From DATAEY01 sp045805565 (GTDB lineage Bacteria; Actinomycetota; Thermoleophilia; Solirubrobacterales; Solirubrobacteraceae): a stretch of 64,000 nt of DNA. Below, one piece after another: positions 7,906 through 17,056 of the stretch (the stretch's first letter is position 1; every line of letters starts with the position of its first letter). Under the pieces are notes generated by a model, which made no database searches, was not told the origin of the DNA, and was given only the letters and a program-made list of their open reading frames with translations. Made by a program: the position numbers and the translations under genes. The stretch covers positions 1-64,000 of the forward strand of contig JBJMKZ010000022.1 of NCBI GenBank assembly GCA_045805565.1, read 5' to 3'.

Positions 7906-8895
7906 ATGGATCCGCTGGTCGTCCTATTCGGCCTCGGGGTGGGCATGCTGGTCGGGATGACGGGAATCGGCGGCGGCTCCCTGATGACGCCGCTGCTGAT
8001 ACTGGTGCTGGGCACCAAGCCCGTCGTCGCCATCGGGACCGATCTCGCCTACGGGGCGATCACCAAGACCGTCGGCGGCTGGCGCCACCTGCGCAAGGGG
8101 ACCGTCGATCTCGGGGTCGCGGGCTGGCTGTGCCTGGCCAGCGCCCCCGGCTCGCTGGTCGGAGTGGTGCTGGTCACCCGGCTGCACCACTCCTACGGCG
8201 ACTCGTTCGACAGCCCTCTGCTGATCGCCGTCGCCGGCGCCCTGCTGGTGGCCGGGCTCGCGACGCTGGTGCGCGCCCTGTTCCTGCCCCGATTGGTCGC
8301 GCGCGAGCGCGAGCGGGTGGAGATGGACACCCGGGCCAGGGTACTGGCGCTGGTCATCGGCTTCGTCCTGGGACTGGTGCTCGGGTTCACCTCGGTGGGC
8401 AGCGGGGCGCTGATCGGCCTCGCGCTGATCCTCGTCTTCCGCCTCACCCCCCATCGGGTGGTCGGGACCGACGTCTTCCAGGCCGCGATCCTGCTGTGGG
8501 TGGCCGGACTGGGGCACTTCGCCAGCGGCAACGTAGACCTCGGCTTGATGGTCAACATCCTGGTCGGATCGATCCCGGGCGTGTGGATCGGCACCAACCT
8601 GATCACGCGCGTCCCGTCCGGTGGCCTCCGCCCGGCACTGGGCTGCGTGCTGCTGGCCTCGTCGCTGGCGGTCGCCTCCAAGGCGGGCATCGAGATGCCG
8701 GCCGTCGCGGTCATCGCGGTCCCGGTGGCGATCGGGTTGTTCGCCTGGTGGTGGCTGCGCCACCGACCAGCGGCCGCGCTGGTGGGCGACCCCGCCGCCG
8801 AGGCCGCGGGCGCCGATCCGGCCGCGCCCGGTCACCACCCGCCCGCGGTGGTGGCGGCCACCGAACCTCCCGTGTCGGCCACCGAGCGAGCCTGA
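7906..8895 (+). CDS. TSUP (TauE/SafE) family sulfite/sulfur-anion permease
   Basis: A 329-residue polytopic protein with about eight to nine membrane helices in two related halves. Each half carries the family glycine-rich motif: GMTGIGGGSLMTPLLI near residue 21 and GFTSVGSGALIGLALI near 162. TSUP proteins move sulfite, sulfoacetate, thiosulfate or related anions. Inside a sulfate-reduction cluster it most likely exports excess sulfite or takes up a sulfur oxyanion; direction is inference. The C-terminal 35 residues are an Ala/Pro-rich cytoplasmic tail. cysD follows after 9 bases. Confidence 0.85.
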   Translation: MDPLVVLFGLGVGMLVGMTGIGGGSLMTPLLILVLGTKPVVAIGTDLAYGAITKTVGGWRHLRKGTVDLGVAGWLCLASAPGSLVGVVLVTRLHHSYGDSFDSPLLIAVAGALLVAGLATLVRALFLPRLVARERERVEMDTRARVLALVIGFVLGLVLGFTSVGSGALIGLALILVFRLTPHRVVGTDVFQAAILLWVAGLGHFASGNVDLGLMVNILVGSIPGVWIGTNLITRVPSGGLRPALGCVLLASSLAVASKAGIEMPAVAVIAVPVAIGLFAWWWLRHRPAAALVGDPAAEAAGADPAAPGHHPPAVVAATEPPVSATERA

Positions 8896-8904
8896 GGGAC
8901 GATC

Positions 8905-9819
8905 GTGTCCGCCGTGCATTACGAGGTCCGCCATCTGCGCGCCCTGGAGTCCGAGGCGATCTACATCATGCGGGAGGTGGCCGCCGGGTTCGAGAACCCG
9001 GTTCTCCTGTTCTCCGGCGGCAAGGACTCGCTGGTCCTGCTGCACCTGGCCGAGAAGGCCTTCCGTCCCGGGCGGTTCCCGTTCCCCGTCATGCACGTGG
9101 ACACCGGCCACAACTTCCCCGAGGTGATCGAGTTCCGCGACCGCCTGATCGAGCGGCTCGGCGAGCGGCTGATCGTCGCCTCGGTGCAGGACTCGATCGA
9201 GCAGGGCCGGGCCGTGGAGGAGACCGGGCCGCGGGCGTCGCGCAACCGGCTTCAGACCGTCACGCTGCTCGACGCGATCGCCGAGCACGGTTTCGACGCC
9301 GCCTTCGGCGGCGCGCGGCGCGACGAGGAGCGGGCTCGCGCCAAGGAGCGTGTGTTCTCGTTCCGCGACGACTTCGGCCAGTGGGATCCCAAGGGCCAGC
9401 GGCCGGAGCTGTGGAACCTCTACAACGGCCGGGTTCGCAAGGGCGAGCACGTCCGGGTGTTCCCGATCTCCAACTGGACGGAGCTCGACGTGTGGCAGTA
9501 CATCGGCGACGAGGGGCTCGAGCTGCCGCCGATCTACTTCGCCCATCGCCGCGAGGTCTTCCGGCGCGACGGGATGCTCTACGCGGTGAGCCCCTTCCTG
9601 GAGCTCATGGACGGCGAGGACCCGTTCGAGGCTTCGGTGCGCTACCGCACCGTGGGCGACATGAGCTGCACCGGCGCGGTGGAGTCCGCCGCCGACACGC
9701 TGGAGAAGGTGGTGGCCGAGATCGCCGCCACGCGGATCACCGAGCGGGGCGAGACCCGCGCCGACGACCGCGCCACCGAGGCGGCGATGGAGGACCGCAA
9801 GCGCGAGGGCTACTTCTAG
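8905..9819 (+). CDS. cysD: sulfate adenylyltransferase subunit 2
   Basis: The 304-residue catalytic subunit of the heterodimeric ATP sulfurylase, which makes APS from sulfate and ATP. The PP-loop SGGKDSLVLLHLA is at about residues 34-46, and typical CysD blocks follow (HVDTGHNFPEVIEFRD, GGARRDEERARAKER, WTELDVWQYI). The C-terminus with RYRTVGDMSCTGAVES and EDRKREGYF is complete. The GTG start lies 9 bases after the permease stop; cysN follows after 4 bases, so the two are translationally linked. Confidence 0.95.
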   Translation: MSAVHYEVRHLRALESEAIYIMREVAAGFENPVLLFSGGKDSLVLLHLAEKAFRPGRFPFPVMHVDTGHNFPEVIEFRDRLIERLGERLIVASVQDSIEQGRAVEETGPRASRNRLQTVTLLDAIAEHGFDAAFGGARRDEERARAKERVFSFRDDFGQWDPKGQRPELWNLYNGRVRKGEHVRVFPISNWTELDVWQYIGDEGLELPPIYFAHRREVFRRDGMLYAVSPFLELMDGEDPFEASVRYRTVGDMSCTGAVESAADTLEKVVAEIAATRITERGETRADDRATEAAMEDRKREGYF

Positions 9820-9823
9820 GGCG

Positions 9824-11164
9824 ATGACGCCGGGACCGGCCAGCGACGGGCAGGTGGAGATTGGTGCCGAGCGCACGCTGGACCTGCTGCGCTTCGCGAC
9901 CGCCGGCTCGGTGGACGACGGCAAGAGCACGCTGATCGGCCGGCTGCTCTACGAGACCAAGCAGATCTTCGAGGACCAGCTCGAGCACGTCGAGGAGACC
10001 AGCCGCAAGCGCGGCGACTCCTACGTCGACCTGGCGCTGCTCACCGACGGCCTGCGGGCGGAGCGCGAGCAGGGAATCACGATCGACGTGGCCTACCGCT
10101 ACTTCACGACGCCGCGCCGCAAGTTCATCATCGCCGACACCCCCGGGCACGAGCAGTACACCCGCAACATGGTCACCGGCGCCTCCACCGCCGACCTGGC
10201 CATCGTCCTCATCGACGCCCGCAAGGGAGTGGTCGAGCAGTCGCGCCGGCACGCGTTCATCGCCTCGCTGCTGCGCGTCCCCCACGTCGTCTTCGCGGTC
10301 AACAAGATGGACCTGGTCGACTACGACGAGGCGGTGTTCGAGGCCATCGACGAGGAAGTCTCCGGCTGGGCCAACAAGCTGGACTTCACCGACATCACGT
10401 TCATCCCCATCTCGGCGCTGCACGGCGACAACGTGGTGGAGCGCTCCGAGCGGATGCCGTGGTACGAGGGTCCGTCACTGCTCTATCACCTCGAGCACGT
10501 GCACATCGGCTCGGATCGCAACCTGATCGACGTTCGCTTTCCCGTCCAGTGGGTGATCCGCCCGATGGCGGACGAGCACCACGACTACCGGGGGTATGCC
10601 GGCCAGGTCGCCTCCGGCGTGCTGCGGCCCGGCGACGAGGTGATCGTCCTGCCGTCCGGGCGCCAGACGCGCATCGAGCGCATCGAGGTGGAGGGCGGCA
10701 AGGCGATCGAGGAGGCGTTCCCGCCGCTGTCGGTCACCCTGCTGCTCGAGGATGAGGTCGACGTCTCCCGGGGCGACATGATCTGCCGGGCGCACAACCA
10801 CCCGGTCCCCACCCGCGACCTCGACGCGATGGTGTGCTGGATGAGCGACGCCCCGCTGGTTCATCGCGGGCGTTACGCGATCAAGCACACGACCCGCAAC
10901 GCGAGGGCGATCGTGGACGAGCTCCGCTACCGGATCGACGTCAACACGCTGCACCGCGACGAGTCGGCGACCGAGCTCGGGCTCAACCAGATGGGCCGAG
11001 TCCACCTGCGCACCAGCGCCCCCCTGCTGGTCGACGAGTATCGGCGCAACCGTACGACGGGCTCCTTCATCCTCATCGACGAGGCGACCAACGACACCGT
11101 GGGCGGCGGGATGATCGTCGGCGTCGAGCCCGCCGAGGGCGGCGAGGAGCCGGCGGACGAGTAG
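9824..11164 (+). CDS. cysN: sulfate adenylyltransferase subunit 1 (GTPase)
   Basis: A 446-residue EF-Tu-like GTPase that drives the ATP sulfurylase reaction with CysD. The G1 motif GSVDDGKSTLIGRLLYE (about 27-43), the DTPGHEQY G3 motif and NKMDLVDYD G4 motif are intact, followed by two beta-barrel domains. The protein stops without a C-terminal APS kinase (CysC) domain, unlike CysNC fusions. That matches the APS-type reductase upstream. Confidence 0.95.
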   Translation: MTPGPASDGQVEIGAERTLDLLRFATAGSVDDGKSTLIGRLLYETKQIFEDQLEHVEETSRKRGDSYVDLALLTDGLRAEREQGITIDVAYRYFTTPRRKFIIADTPGHEQYTRNMVTGASTADLAIVLIDARKGVVEQSRRHAFIASLLRVPHVVFAVNKMDLVDYDEAVFEAIDEEVSGWANKLDFTDITFIPISALHGDNVVERSERMPWYEGPSLLYHLEHVHIGSDRNLIDVRFPVQWVIRPMADEHHDYRGYAGQVASGVLRPGDEVIVLPSGRQTRIERIEVEGGKAIEEAFPPLSVTLLLEDEVDVSRGDMICRAHNHPVPTRDLDAMVCWMSDAPLVHRGRYAIKHTTRNARAIVDELRYRIDVNTLHRDESATELGLNQMGRVHLRTSAPLLVDEYRRNRTTGSFILIDEATNDTVGGGMIVGVEPAEGGEEPADE

Positions 11165-11210
11165 TTTCGCCCATGCGCGCCCGGGCCGGTGAGGGGTGCC
11201 GGGCCGCGGG

Positions 11211-11216
11211 TAGAGT
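11211..11216 (+). promoter_or_regulatory. -10 element TAGAGT of a leaderless promoter
   Basis: TAGAGT lies 10 bases before the ATG of the carboxylase alpha gene, in the 62-base gap after cysN. This suggests the carboxylase is transcribed separately from the sulfur genes. Confidence 0.5.
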
Positions 11217-11226
11217 TCGCGCCCGC

Positions 11227-13011
11227 ATGTTCTCCAAGGTCCTGGTGGCGAACCGCGGCGAGATCGCGGTCCGTGTGATTCGCGCTCTGGAGGAGCTGGG
11301 GATCACCGCGGTGGCCGTCTACTCCGAGCTCGACCGCGACGCCCTTCACGTCCAGCGCGCCGACGAGGCGTACCTCATCGGGCCGGGGCCGGCGGCCGAG
11401 AGCTATCTGAAGGTGGACGCGCTGCTCGACGTGGCCTCGCAGGCCGGCGCCGAGGCGGTGCATCCCGGCTACGGCTTCCTGGCCGAGAACGCCGCGTTCG
11501 CGCGCGCCTGCGACGAGGCCGGGCTGACGTTCATCGGGCCGCCGGCGGAGGCCATCGAGGCGATGGGCTCCAAGACGCGCGCGCGCGAGCTGATGGACCA
11601 GGCGGGGGTGCCGATCGTGCCGGGCACCACCGAGCCCGTGTCGAGCGTGGACGAGGCGAGAGGGTTGGTCGACGAGACGATCGGCTTCCCGGTGGCGGTC
11701 AAGGCCGCGGGGGGCGGCGGCGGCAAGGGGTTTCGCGTCGCTCTCGACGAGTCCCGGCTCGAGGAGGCGTTCGACGGCGCCGCCCGCGAGGGGGAGAAGT
11801 TCTTCTCGGACTCGACCGTCTACCTCGAGCGCTACCTCCCCGACCCCCGACACGTCGAGGTCCAGGTCCTGGCCGACTCCCAGGGGAACGTGGTGCACCT
11901 CGGCGAGCGCGACTGCTCGGTCCAGCGCCGCCATCAGAAGCTGATCGAGGAGTCGCCCGCCCCGACCGTCGACGATGACCTGCGCGAGCGCATCGGCCGG
12001 ATCGCCGTCGAGGCGGCGCGCGCCGTCGGCTACCGCTCGGCCGGGACGGTCGAGGGGCTGCTGGCCGGTGGCGAGTACTACTTCCTGGAGATGAACACTC
12101 GGGTGCAGGTCGAGCACTGCGTGACCGAGATGACCACCGGCATCGACATCGTGCGCGAGCAGATCCGGATCGCCGCCGGCGAGCCACTCTCGTTCTCCCA
12201 GGCGGACGTCGAGCTGCGCGGCCACGCGATCGAATGCCGGATCAACGCCGAGGACGCGGCCAAGGGCTTCGCCCCGGCGCCCGGGCGGATCGGGGACTAC
12301 CGCGAGCCGGCGGGGCCCGGCGTGCGGATCGACTCCGGCGTAGGGCCGGGCTCGGAGATCACTCCGATGTACGACCCGCTGGTGGCCAAGCTGATCGTGT
12401 GGGATCTCGATCGGGGGTCCGCCACCCGGCGCATGCTGCGGGCGCTCGACGAGTACGAGATCAGCGAGCTGCGGACGCTCATCCCATTCCACCAAGCCCT
12501 GCTGGCGACCGAGCAGTGGAAGCGGGCGGAGACCTGCCGAGACCTCGTCGAGGACCGCAACTGGCTCAAGCAGCTCGCCTTCCCCAAGCCACCGGCGGCG
12601 GAGCGCGAGCCGGAGGCGCCGCCCAAGGTCGAGCAGGACTACACGGTCGAGGTCTCCGGGCGGCGCTTCGAGGTCAAGGTGATCGGGCCTCCGGCCGGCG
12701 GCGCGGTCAACGGCGCGGTGCCGGGAGCGGCGGCTTCGCCGCCCAAGCCGCGGCGCCGCGAATCGGCGACGGCGGGCGGAGCCGGGGCGGGCGGCGACCA
12801 GCTCGTATCCCCCATCCAAGGCACCGTACTCAAGGTGGCGGTGGAGCAGGGCGCGGCGGTGGACGAGGGCGCCCTGATCTGCGTGATCGAGGCGATGAAG
12901 ATGGAGAACGAGATCACCGCGCACAAGACCGGCAAGGTGGCCGAGCTTCCGATCGCGGTGGGGGCCTCGGTCGCCTCGGGCGACACCATCGCGGTCATCT
13001 CCTCCGACTAG
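11227..13011 (+). CDS. pccA: acyl-CoA (acetyl/propionyl) carboxylase alpha subunit: biotin carboxylase plus BCCP
   Basis: A 594-residue two-function subunit. Residues 1-445 are biotin carboxylase: ANRGEIAVRVIRALEELG at the start, the ATP-grasp loop AAGGGGGKGFR, and EMNTRVQVEH. A variable linker follows. The last ~75 residues are the biotinyl domain with the lysine in EAMKMENE. It carboxylates its own biotin using ATP and bicarbonate and passes CO2 to the beta subunit at 2461. The ATG chosen sits 10 bases after TAGAGT. The GNAT gene follows after 10 bases. Confidence 0.93.
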   Translation: MFSKVLVANRGEIAVRVIRALEELGITAVAVYSELDRDALHVQRADEAYLIGPGPAAESYLKVDALLDVASQAGAEAVHPGYGFLAENAAFARACDEAGLTFIGPPAEAIEAMGSKTRARELMDQAGVPIVPGTTEPVSSVDEARGLVDETIGFPVAVKAAGGGGGKGFRVALDESRLEEAFDGAAREGEKFFSDSTVYLERYLPDPRHVEVQVLADSQGNVVHLGERDCSVQRRHQKLIEESPAPTVDDDLRERIGRIAVEAARAVGYRSAGTVEGLLAGGEYYFLEMNTRVQVEHCVTEMTTGIDIVREQIRIAAGEPLSFSQADVELRGHAIECRINAEDAAKGFAPAPGRIGDYREPAGPGVRIDSGVGPGSEITPMYDPLVAKLIVWDLDRGSATRRMLRALDEYEISELRTLIPFHQALLATEQWKRAETCRDLVEDRNWLKQLAFPKPPAAEREPEAPPKVEQDYTVEVSGRRFEVKVIGPPAGGAVNGAVPGAAASPPKPRRRESATAGGAGAGGDQLVSPIQGTVLKVAVEQGAAVDEGALICVIEAMKMENEITAHKTGKVAELPIAVGASVASGDTIAVISSD

Positions 13012-13021
13012 CGCGCCGACC

Positions 13022-13498
13022 GTGGAGCCTCGCGCCTGGGTGGCCGAGCCGGCGGAGGCCGAGCCGGTCGCGCAGCTCCTGGTCCGGTTCCGCGATTGGC
13101 ACGGCCGTGAGTGGCCGCCCGCCGACGCGTTCCTGGAGTCGGTGGAGCGCCTGATCGCGCACCCCGACGCCGACTTCCTGCTCGCCAGCGCGGAGGAGGG
13201 CTCGCCGCCGGCCGCGGTGGCCCAGGTCCGCTACCGCCACTCGGTGTGGACGACGGCCGACGACTGCTGGATCGAGGACCTGTTCGTCGGTGAGGAGGAA
13301 CGCGGCCGCGGGCTGGGCGAGGCGGTGGTCGACCTTGCGCTGAAGCGGGCGCGAGAGCGCGGCTGCCGCCGCGTCGAGCTGGACGTCAACGAGCGCAACG
13401 CGCCCGCGCTGGCCCTGTACCGGCGGCTGGGGTTCGAGATCAGCCGCAAGCCGCCGGGCGGGCGCGACGTGCTGATGCGCCGGCAGCTGGACGAATAG
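13022..13498 (+). CDS. GNAT family N-acetyltransferase
   Basis: A 158-residue single-domain GNAT protein. The acetyl-CoA pyrophosphate loop is VGEEERGRGLGEAVV (about residues 90-104), followed by the helix and the strand RVELDVNERNAPALALYRRLGFE typical of the family C-terminus. The substrate is unknown. The GTG start, 10 bases after the carboxylase alpha stop, implies co-transcription. It converges with the next gene with a 7-base gap. Confidence 0.85.
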   Translation: MEPRAWVAEPAEAEPVAQLLVRFRDWHGREWPPADAFLESVERLIAHPDADFLLASAEEGSPPAAVAQVRYRHSVWTTADDCWIEDLFVGEEERGRGLGEAVVDLALKRARERGCRRVELDVNERNAPALALYRRLGFEISRKPPGGRDVLMRRQLDE

Positions 13499-13505
13499 CG
13501 CCCGG

Positions 13506-15464
13506 TCAGCGCGCGATGGGAAGCCGGGCCGCCGAGGCGATCGGCCGCCGGGCGCGTGCCGGCCCGAACAGGATGATCCCCAGCTGGCGCGGCAGGCAGG
13601 CGCGCAGGCCGCCGCGTACGGGCCGGCCACCGAGCCGTCCCGATACGGCTCCCGTGCGGCTCACCCGCAGGATTCCAGGCGCGGCGGCGGACCCCTGCAC
13701 GAGCAGCTCTCCTCCCCGCAGGGACCCGGTGACCGACACGCCGGGCACGTAGCTGAAGTGATGGAGCGCCACCGCGATGCGCCTGCCCAACAGCCGCAGC
13801 GTCATGGCGCCACTGCGCAGGGCGGGCTCCCGCGTGACGTGCACGCGGGGAAAGCGTCCCTCGTAGATGGGGTCGAGCACGTGCACGCGAGCATCGGCGA
13901 GCGTCGACGCCACCGCGCACAGCGTCCTCCCCGATCGCCCGGAGATTCCGGGAGCCGACCGCACCGCGGCCAGCGACGCCGGGGCGACGGGCGTCGCGCC
14001 CAGGAGGCGGCGTCCGCGGGTACAGACTCCCGTCGGCCGCCCGGCGAAGAACCGCAGCAGGGCGCGGGCCGAGCAGCCGCTGAGGTCGGTGGTCAGCGTG
14101 CTGTGCCCGGTGGCGGCGATCGGGACCAGGTGGGCGCCCGGAAGCGCACCGGCGACGGCCTGCGCGTCCTCGAGGGGCGTGCGGAGGTCGTCGACCCCAT
14201 CCAGCAGCAGAGCGGAGACCGGCGGGAGCGGACCGGACTCGTCCGCCGCAGGACGGGTCGGCGCAGGCCAGGTGAGGCACCCCGAGATCACCGCCTCGAA
14301 CGCGGTCTGGGCGTCGAAGGGGGCAAAGGCGGCGTCGCCGAGCGCCGTGGCCGCCGCGCGGGCCTGGGCCAGGCGGGCGCCGGGCGGGCTGGCCGGCGAC
14401 CAGGGCTCGGGTGCCTCGGCGCAGAGCGTGGCCGAGTTCAGCGCCGCGCTGAACTCGCGCGGGTTCTCCGTCAGGTTGACCGCCTGCGCGATGCGCGACA
14501 GGCGCAGCAGCGGCGCGAGATCTCCCTGGCGCCACGACCGCAGGGCCCCGGGCAGCTCGGCGAAGATCGTGGGCGGCCCGAGGTCGCCGGTGACCACCAG
14601 GTTGAGCAGCGGCAGGCGCTCGACGCGAGCGGCGCGGCGCCGCCCGTCGGCCCCCACCACGTAGCCGAGCAGCGGTCCCGCGCGCAGGCTGGCCACCAGC
14701 GCCTGGAAGTCGCCTGCCGGGTCGGGCTCGAACGCTGCGCAGGCGCCATGGCAGATATCGCGCAGCACGCGAGCCACAGCGTTCAGCGTCGTCCGGGAGA
14801 AGGGGTCCTTCGCGAGTCCCACCACCGAGTCGAGCACCAGGCGCTGGACGCGCTGGGGGTAGCGGCGGGCGTAATCGAGCGCGACCTTGGTGCCGTAGGA
14901 GACGCCGATGATCGACAGGCGAGGAATGCCCAGAGCCGCCCGGACCGCCTCGATGTCGTCCGCGGAATCGACGCTCTCGTAGTAGTCGCGTCGGGGGCCC
15001 AGCCGCTGCGCGCACTCGGCCTGCTCGGGGTTGGCGTCGAAGTCGGTCGTGGTCTCCAGCAGCGGACACCGAAGCAGTCCCGACTGCCCCGTGCCGCGCT
15101 GATCGAACACCAGCAGGTCACGATGGCGCAGCAGGGGCGCGATCGGGGACAGGCGAGGGCTCACGAGGTCGGGAATCGTCGGGATTGCCGCCTGGCCCGG
15201 GCCACCGGCGAGGAAGAGGATGGTTCCCACCCGGCGGGCGCGGGCGGGCAGCAGGCGCACCGCCAGGGAGATACGCCCGGGCAGCGCGCCGGTCCGATCC
15301 AGGGGCACGCTGATCCGCCCGCACAGCAGCGCGGTAGTGCGCCCGCAGCGCCTGAGCGTCGACGCCTGCGCTTCCCCGGGGCCAATGCATGCCACGGCAC
15401 AGGCCAGCGCCACGACAGCGGCCACGCCCCGCCCGTCTCGAAAGTCGCTGACGCGGTTGCGCAC
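13506..15464 (-). CDS. secreted alpha/beta hydrolase, TAP/proline iminopeptidase-like
   Basis: About 652 residues with an N-terminal signal sequence (helix VAAVVALACAVACI, then QAS). The alpha/beta hydrolase fold has an oxyanion region FLAGGPGQAA, FDQRGTGQSG, the nucleophile elbow GVSYGT and a late catalytic His in ATGHSTL. The C-terminal part resembles TAP-like tripeptidyl aminopeptidase domains, and a beta-rich extension follows. It is probably exported and cleaves peptides or esters. The GTG at 15464 is preferred because TAGTGT lies 10 bases upstream; a GTG at 15476 overlaps that -10. A paralogue lies at 39017-40561. Confidence 0.82.
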   Translation of the reverse strand: MRNRVSDFRDGRGVAAVVALACAVACIGPGEAQASTLRRCGRTTALLCGRISVPLDRTGALPGRISLAVRLLPARARRVGTILFLAGGPGQAAIPTIPDLVSPRLSPIAPLLRHRDLLVFDQRGTGQSGLLRCPLLETTTDFDANPEQAECAQRLGPRRDYYESVDSADDIEAVRAALGIPRLSIIGVSYGTKVALDYARRYPQRVQRLVLDSVVGLAKDPFSRTTLNAVARVLRDICHGACAAFEPDPAGDFQALVASLRAGPLLGYVVGADGRRRAARVERLPLLNLVVTGDLGPPTIFAELPGALRSWRQGDLAPLLRLSRIAQAVNLTENPREFSAALNSATLCAEAPEPWSPASPPGARLAQARAAATALGDAAFAPFDAQTAFEAVISGCLTWPAPTRPAADESGPLPPVSALLLDGVDDLRTPLEDAQAVAGALPGAHLVPIAATGHSTLTTDLSGCSARALLRFFAGRPTGVCTRGRRLLGATPVAPASLAAVRSAPGISGRSGRTLCAVASTLADARVHVLDPIYEGRFPRVHVTREPALRSGAMTLRLLGRRIAVALHHFSYVPGVSVTGSLRGGELLVQGSAAAPGILRVSRTGAVSGRLGGRPVRGGLRACLPRQLGIILFGPARARRPIASAARLPIAR

Positions 15465-15474
15465 TGCGGCGCGC

Positions 15475-15480
15475 ACACTA
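15475..15480 (-). promoter_or_regulatory. -10 element TAGTGT deciding the hydrolase start
   Basis: On the minus strand TAGTGT overlaps the more upstream GTG (15474-15476) and is 10 bases from the next GTG (15462-15464). That is the spacing seen at other leaderless starts here. Confidence 0.4.
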
Positions 15481-15497
15481 CCTGGGCCGCGCGGCGC

Positions 15498-16274
15498 TCA
15501 CGCCAGGCGACCGGCGTTGCCGGCATGGACGCGACGCTGCTCGGCGCTCCTGCGTCCCGGCGGCAGCGCGGCGGCATCGCCGCGCTCGTCGAGCTCGTCG
15601 AGGTAGCGGCGGTCCTCGTCCAGCAGAGCCAGCGCCCGCTCGCGCTCGAGTACCGCGCCGTGCCCGGGCACCACCGCCTCGGCGCGCCGCACGAGCGGGC
15701 GCAGCCGCTCGAGCGTGGCGCGATATCCGTCCAGCGAACCACCGGCGCGGATCGCGGGGATCTCGACCGGCGAGAGATAGTCCCCGCACGCGAGCACCTC
15801 TGCCCACGGGATCCAGACCGCCATCCCGTCGGCGGTGTGCCCGTCGGCGGGATGAAGCTCCAGCTCGCGGTCGCCGACGTCGCAGTAGCCGGGCACCGGC
15901 AGCGCCTGCGCCCCGGGCACCGACAGGGGCCGGGGCCGCTCGACGTAGTGGCGCTCGTCGAAGTCGCGCAGCTCGCGCTGGGCGCTCCCCGGCTCGGCCG
16001 CCAGCCGGGCCGCGGTCGTCTCGGCGCAGCCCAGCGGCGCCTGCGGAAACGCCTCGCGGCCCAGCAAGTGGTCCCAGTCGGCGTGGGTGGCGAGCAGCGC
16101 CTTCACGCCGAACCCCGCCTGGTCCAGCAGCGCCGGGAGGATCTCCAGCTCGTCCGGATACACCGGCGAGTCGATCAGCAACGCCTCGTCCCCCGCCCGG
16201 ACGGCCGTGCATGTCGTCTGCCACACCCGGCTGCGGCACACCAGCACGTCAAGGTGAACCGCAACCGCCCTCAC
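15498..16274 (-). CDS. MBL-fold metallo-hydrolase
   Basis: A 258-residue metallo-beta-lactamase-fold protein. The first metal motif reads THADWDHLLG (about residues 63-72), an H-x-D-x-D-H variant of the usual H-x-H-x-D-H. Later ligands fit DGHTADGMAVW and the C-terminal VVPGHGAVL. The family hydrolyses thioesters, lactams, phosphoesters and more; the substrate is open. It starts 28 bases after the HAD gene's stop and is likely cotranscribed with it. Confidence 0.8.
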   Translation of the reverse strand: MRAVAVHLDVLVCRSRVWQTTCTAVRAGDEALLIDSPVYPDELEILPALLDQAGFGVKALLATHADWDHLLGREAFPQAPLGCAETTAARLAAEPGSAQRELRDFDERHYVERPRPLSVPGAQALPVPGYCDVGDRELELHPADGHTADGMAVWIPWAEVLACGDYLSPVEIPAIRAGGSLDGYRATLERLRPLVRRAEAVVPGHGAVLERERALALLDEDRRYLDELDERGDAAALPPGRRSAEQRRVHAGNAGRLA

Positions 16275-16302
16275 CGCCCCCGCCCCGACGTCCCGACAGC
16301 CG

Positions 16303-16983
16303 CTACAGCGCCCCCAGCAACTTGGCCGCCTCCCGCAGGTTGGGCACCTCCGCCGTCGGCGGCTTCTGGCCGCTCTCGAGCTTCTCCCGGTGGCGATTGA
16401 CCCATACGACGGGAAGCCGCTTCTTCAGGCAGGGCGCGACGTCGTAGTAATAGGAAGCGGCCACGTGGACCCAGCCCCGTCTGCCGCCGATGCGCCGCTC
16501 GCACTCGGTGAAGTGCGCGGGGTCGGGCTTGTAGGAGCGGACCTGCTGGGCGGTCACCACCAGGTCGAAGTCGGAACGGAAGTGGCGCCGGGTCAGCCCC
16601 AGCAGCTTGTCGTCGATGTTCGAGATGAGGCCGATGTTGTACTTCTTGGCGAAGCGGTCCAGCTGGGCGTTGGTCTCCTTGAACGGCTTCCAGCGCGAGA
16701 CCGAGTCCGGCAGGAAGCCGGACCGCGACGGCTCGAGCGGCCATCCGAGCTCCTTGGCGATCCGCACCGCGGTGCGCCGCAGGACCTCGGCGTAGAGCTC
16801 GTAGGAGCCCGACTGGATCTCCTTCTGGATCGAGTGGAAGAGCGGGATGAGCTCGTCGCGCTCGATCGTGAACCCGTCACGCGCGGCTTCGGCCGTGAAC
16901 GCCTCGTAGACGCCGGTCTCCCAGTCGATCAGGGTTCCGTAGACGTCGAAGGTGACCCACTCGATCCGCTTGGGCAAGGGCAT
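16303..16983 (-). CDS. HAD family hydrolase, haloacid dehalogenase type II-like
   Basis: A 226-residue HAD hydrolase. Motif I is FDVYGTLIDWETG with the nucleophile Asp near residue 12. Motif II is SNIDD, Lys of motif III is in SYKPDPAHF, and motif IV is lost in HVAASYYYDVAP, as in type II 2-haloacid dehalogenase relatives. It may be a phosphatase or a dehalogenase. The ATG start lies 11 bases after CATAAT on the minus strand. It is divergent from sucC across 73 bases. Confidence 0.78.
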   Translation of the reverse strand: MPLPKRIEWVTFDVYGTLIDWETGVYEAFTAEAARDGFTIERDELIPLFHSIQKEIQSGSYELYAEVLRRTAVRIAKELGWPLEPSRSGFLPDSVSRWKPFKETNAQLDRFAKKYNIGLISNIDDKLLGLTRRHFRSDFDLVVTAQQVRSYKPDPAHFTECERRIGGRRGWVHVAASYYYDVAPCLKKRLPVVWVNRHREKLESGQKPPTAEVPNLREAAKLLGAL

Positions 16984-17041
16984 GGGAAGCGGGCATTATG
17001 AAGACGCCCCGGCGCGCGCGCTGCCCGCTCAGGGGATCGAG

Positions 17042-17047
17042 TAGGGT
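17042..17047 (+). promoter_or_regulatory. -10 element TAGGGT of a leaderless sucCD promoter
   Basis: TAGGGT is 9 bases before the GTG of sucC, and no ribosome binding site lies between them. Confidence 0.5.
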
Positions 17048-17056
17048 GCCCGGCCC

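Noticed and set aside
10927..12924. 665-codon open frame antisense to pccA and cysN
   Set aside because: This is a shadow of two complete, conserved enzymes, with no domain of its own.
13758..16400. 880-codon open frame on the plus strand
   Set aside because: It lies antisense to three well-supported genes (TAP hydrolase, MBL hydrolase, HAD). Its product is Arg/Gly/Gln-rich with no domain, as expected from high-G+C third positions.
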